Source: Plasmopara viticola
Taxonomy: Eukaryota; Oomycota; Peronosporomycetes; Peronosporales; Peronosporaceae
Length of the DNA stretch: 64,000 nt
Assembly (NCBI GenBank): GCA_001695595.3
Contig: MBPM02000001.1
Location: 2,108,001-2,172,000 of the forward strand
Direction of reading: 5' to 3'
The notes beneath the pieces are model-generated. The model had not been told where the DNA came from and made no database searches. It worked only from the letters and a program-made list of their open reading frames with translations. Each line of letters starts with the position of its first letter. Positions within the stretch are counted from its first letter, which is position 1. Made by a program: the position numbers and the translations under genes. Positions 62,249-64,000 of the stretch are shown piece after piece.

Positions 62249-62494
62249 TCAAAAACTCTGTGGGGTCGAAAAAGCAATATTTGGTCTACTCATAGTGACC
62301 CCAATATCCGTTCTACCAAATTTAAGCTGATAGTAAGCCCAAAGTAGGTCCATGCAAGAAAGCAATGACATCAGGACATGGCGTAAAAATGTGTCTTCCT
62401 TACGCTGCATCGGTGTCGCCGGCAAGATCGTCGCCACATTAAGCTTACAATAATCGTGCGCAATGCGCCGACCAGGCTTTTTGACACAAACCAC
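62249..62494 (-). pseudogene. Gypsy reverse transcriptase fragment
   Basis: 82-codon frame with the RT motifs KKPGRR..HDYCKLN and MDLLWAYYQLK. It ends before the FxDD catalytic motif. Part of the element at 59503-63650. Confidence 0.7.
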
Positions 62495-63650
62495 AAGTGC
62501 CGAAAAGATTGACGTACTTGGTCAAATAATGCCTGCGTGAACTATCTCGTTGGTCCCTTTTTGTATTGTTCCATGCTTTTCAGGACTGTTTGATGGACGT
62601 CGGCTTGGTGCGGTTTTGGTTGACTTATCGCTTGGTGTCCCGTGTTGATGCAAACATGCGCCCTTTAGTCCATTTGATATCTAAATTATGCTCACGAAGT
62701 CTGATTATGCAGATGAAAGCATCCATATTCACCGGAAAAGACGTGACTTGAAACGTTCCCGATGTTAAAGTAAAACCAGATACCTGCAGCTCCATGCGCA
62801 CAGTCGGTGAACATCTCGGTTGTGACCAAGGTCATCTTTGATCATCTCACTTCAAGCTCAAGTCGCTTCACCAAGTCTTCGAATACACTGATGAGACTAC
62901 ATTTATCGTCATTGTAGACGGTGACATGTCGGTCTTGGCCAACGTTGTTAGCATTTGTACTTCTGGTTTTAAATTAGATAGTGCATCTCTGGAACAACAA
63001 CTTGTTTCCTTACGTTTGGAAGCGGTACGTTGCGGTGATGGCTGGCTGACAACGTCAAAAATGGTACATGTTGCCGATTTAGTCCAGTGTCTTTTCTCTC
63101 CTCAAAACGTTTTTGTTTCCGAGGTCGAGACTTATTCGCACGATAGCTTGATTCGCATGGTCTCCTGGAGAGTACTCGGCCTCTTTTCCTTGAACTTCTT
63201 TGCGGTCTCTTCCCGTGATATATTCTGTAATAAAAAGAACCGCTTTTCCAATTCACTGGTTTCCAAGTCTACTTGGGACACCAAGTTCTGGCGTTTTGAG
63301 ACGTACTCGTGGAAAGCTTCTTTTTGTTATCAAAGCTCGTACTCAAAATCCTTAGGTTTGAGGCGGGTGTGCAGTTGAGTATTCAGCAGTGCTCATGTAT
63401 TGTGCGCTCGCAGTCGGCAAAAAGGCACGGTACAAATTTAGTACGGATTTGTCTATATTCCTTGAGGTATGCGTCACAAGGTCTGACGACTCTGTTGTCA
63501 TCAAGTGGCGTTTTTTGGCGTAGTACTACTTTGTTGCGGAGATCCATAATTCGATACTCTCGCCAAAACTCCCTTCATAGCTGGAAAATCTTCATTCTCC
63601 TCCTCGCCTCATGATGCGACGAGAAACTCGAAGCGTTCATTACTTGATTA

Positions 63651-64000
63651 TGCTTGACCTCGTATTTGGTCTTGCGCGTGGGCTTGATGTTGCTGTTGTT
63701 GCGGAGTGGGATACAGCAGATTTTGCTGCATGCACATGGTTTTCTATCCTGTAGCTGCAGAAGACATCACATTAGCCCGAACAGTTGTACCCTATTGGCC
63801 GTTGGCACTTGCTACATCTTGCGCCAGTAGGCTAAAGTACTAAATCTTAGACCAACTGCAAAAGTTACAGATGTTCATAACACACTAGCGTGCAGCGAGT
63901 CGGCGCTTGTGAGCTTGGGCGTGACGTTGGCCGTAAAGTTCCGTTATCGTCGAGAGCATTAAAGCTAGCTATGCCGTTTGTAGACAGGAAATTGCCTGTA
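63651..64000. other. Window end, no feature recognised
   Basis: Probably still within or next to the decayed Gypsy element; no LTR seen before the window ends. Confidence 0.35.

Larger units (their letters stand above)
59503..63650 (-). mobile_element. Decayed Ty3/Gypsy LTR retrotransposon
   Basis: On the minus strand, in the expected Gypsy order: gag-like debris (63.6-62.9 kb), reverse transcriptase (62494-62249; VCVKKPGRRIAHDYCKLN, SCMDLLWAYYQLKFG), RNase H (61785-61453; RKMKPAKLYYSRLQELLAIM), integrase zinc finger and core (61217-60550; TNTCEVCQRGKARQ, then IVSDRVTKFTSELWQ) and a 3' LTR at 59698-59503. Many stops, frame changes and missing pieces (protease and the catalytic centre of RT are not recognisable). 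The 5' LTR lies outside the window or is lost. Non-functional. Confidence 0.75.

Overview
The window looks like nuclear DNA of a plant-pathogenic, zoospore-forming oomycete (Peronosporaceae; a downy mildew with flagella or a Phytophthora relative). The grounds are: compact genes with many short introns (about 41-90 bp); a Crinkler (CRN)-type effector; a GH72 glucanosyltransferase; a WRKY19-like cysteine/histidine repeat protein; decayed Ty3/Gypsy, Copia and LINE elements; and two axonemal genes that only a lineage with flagella would be expected to keep intact. The species is not determined.

Layout. 1-2050: gene-free, with an old LTR piece at 188-394. 2053-10366: an ankyrin/PDZ-like protein gene; a frame-disrupted minus-strand gene whose start codon lies 34 bp from that of a 14-exon histidyl-tRNA synthetase; and an intact CRN-type gene directly downstream of the synthetase. 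10367-19000: a long repeat-derived desert with a decayed LINE 3' end and one doubtful elicitin-like ORF. 19001-22455: a JmjC/cupin-8 oxygenase gene and a tyrosine aminotransferase gene. 22456-25284: a short retroposon with a target-site duplication, then a decayed Gypsy gag-protease stretch. 25285-34065: a mitochondrial carrier, an unknown acidic protein, the flagellar central-pair protein SPEF2/CPC1, mitochondrial ribosomal protein L13 and PRKRIP1. 34152-46688: a giant outer-arm dynein heavy chain gene, essentially one exon. 47186-57260: OLA1, GH72 glucanosyltransferase, a second copy of the short retroposon, a CAAX-box protein, a zinc-knuckle repeat protein and class III alcohol dehydrogenase. 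57261-64000: a Copia RNase H scrap and a decayed minus-strand Ty3/Gypsy element (RT, RNase H, integrase, 3' LTR).

Two gene-dense islands alternate with decayed transposon deserts. SPEF2 and the dynein heavy chain both serve zoospore motility and sit about 1.3 kb apart (3' ends), separated by a divergent uL13m/PRKRIP1 pair. The CRN gene and the GH72 enzyme relate to host interaction and cell-wall building. The other genes are housekeeping.

Most multi-exon models were checked by reading-frame arithmetic: exon lengths sum to a multiple of three and the splice sites are GT-AG. Strongest observations: a short interspersed retroposon present twice with perfect 12-13 bp target-site duplications; a CRN-type gene immediately behind a tRNA synthetase; a start-codon-to-start-codon gap of only 34 bp; linkage of two axonemal genes; and a splice-donor pool in which GTACG outnumbers GTAAG. 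I found no wholly new multi-gene system.
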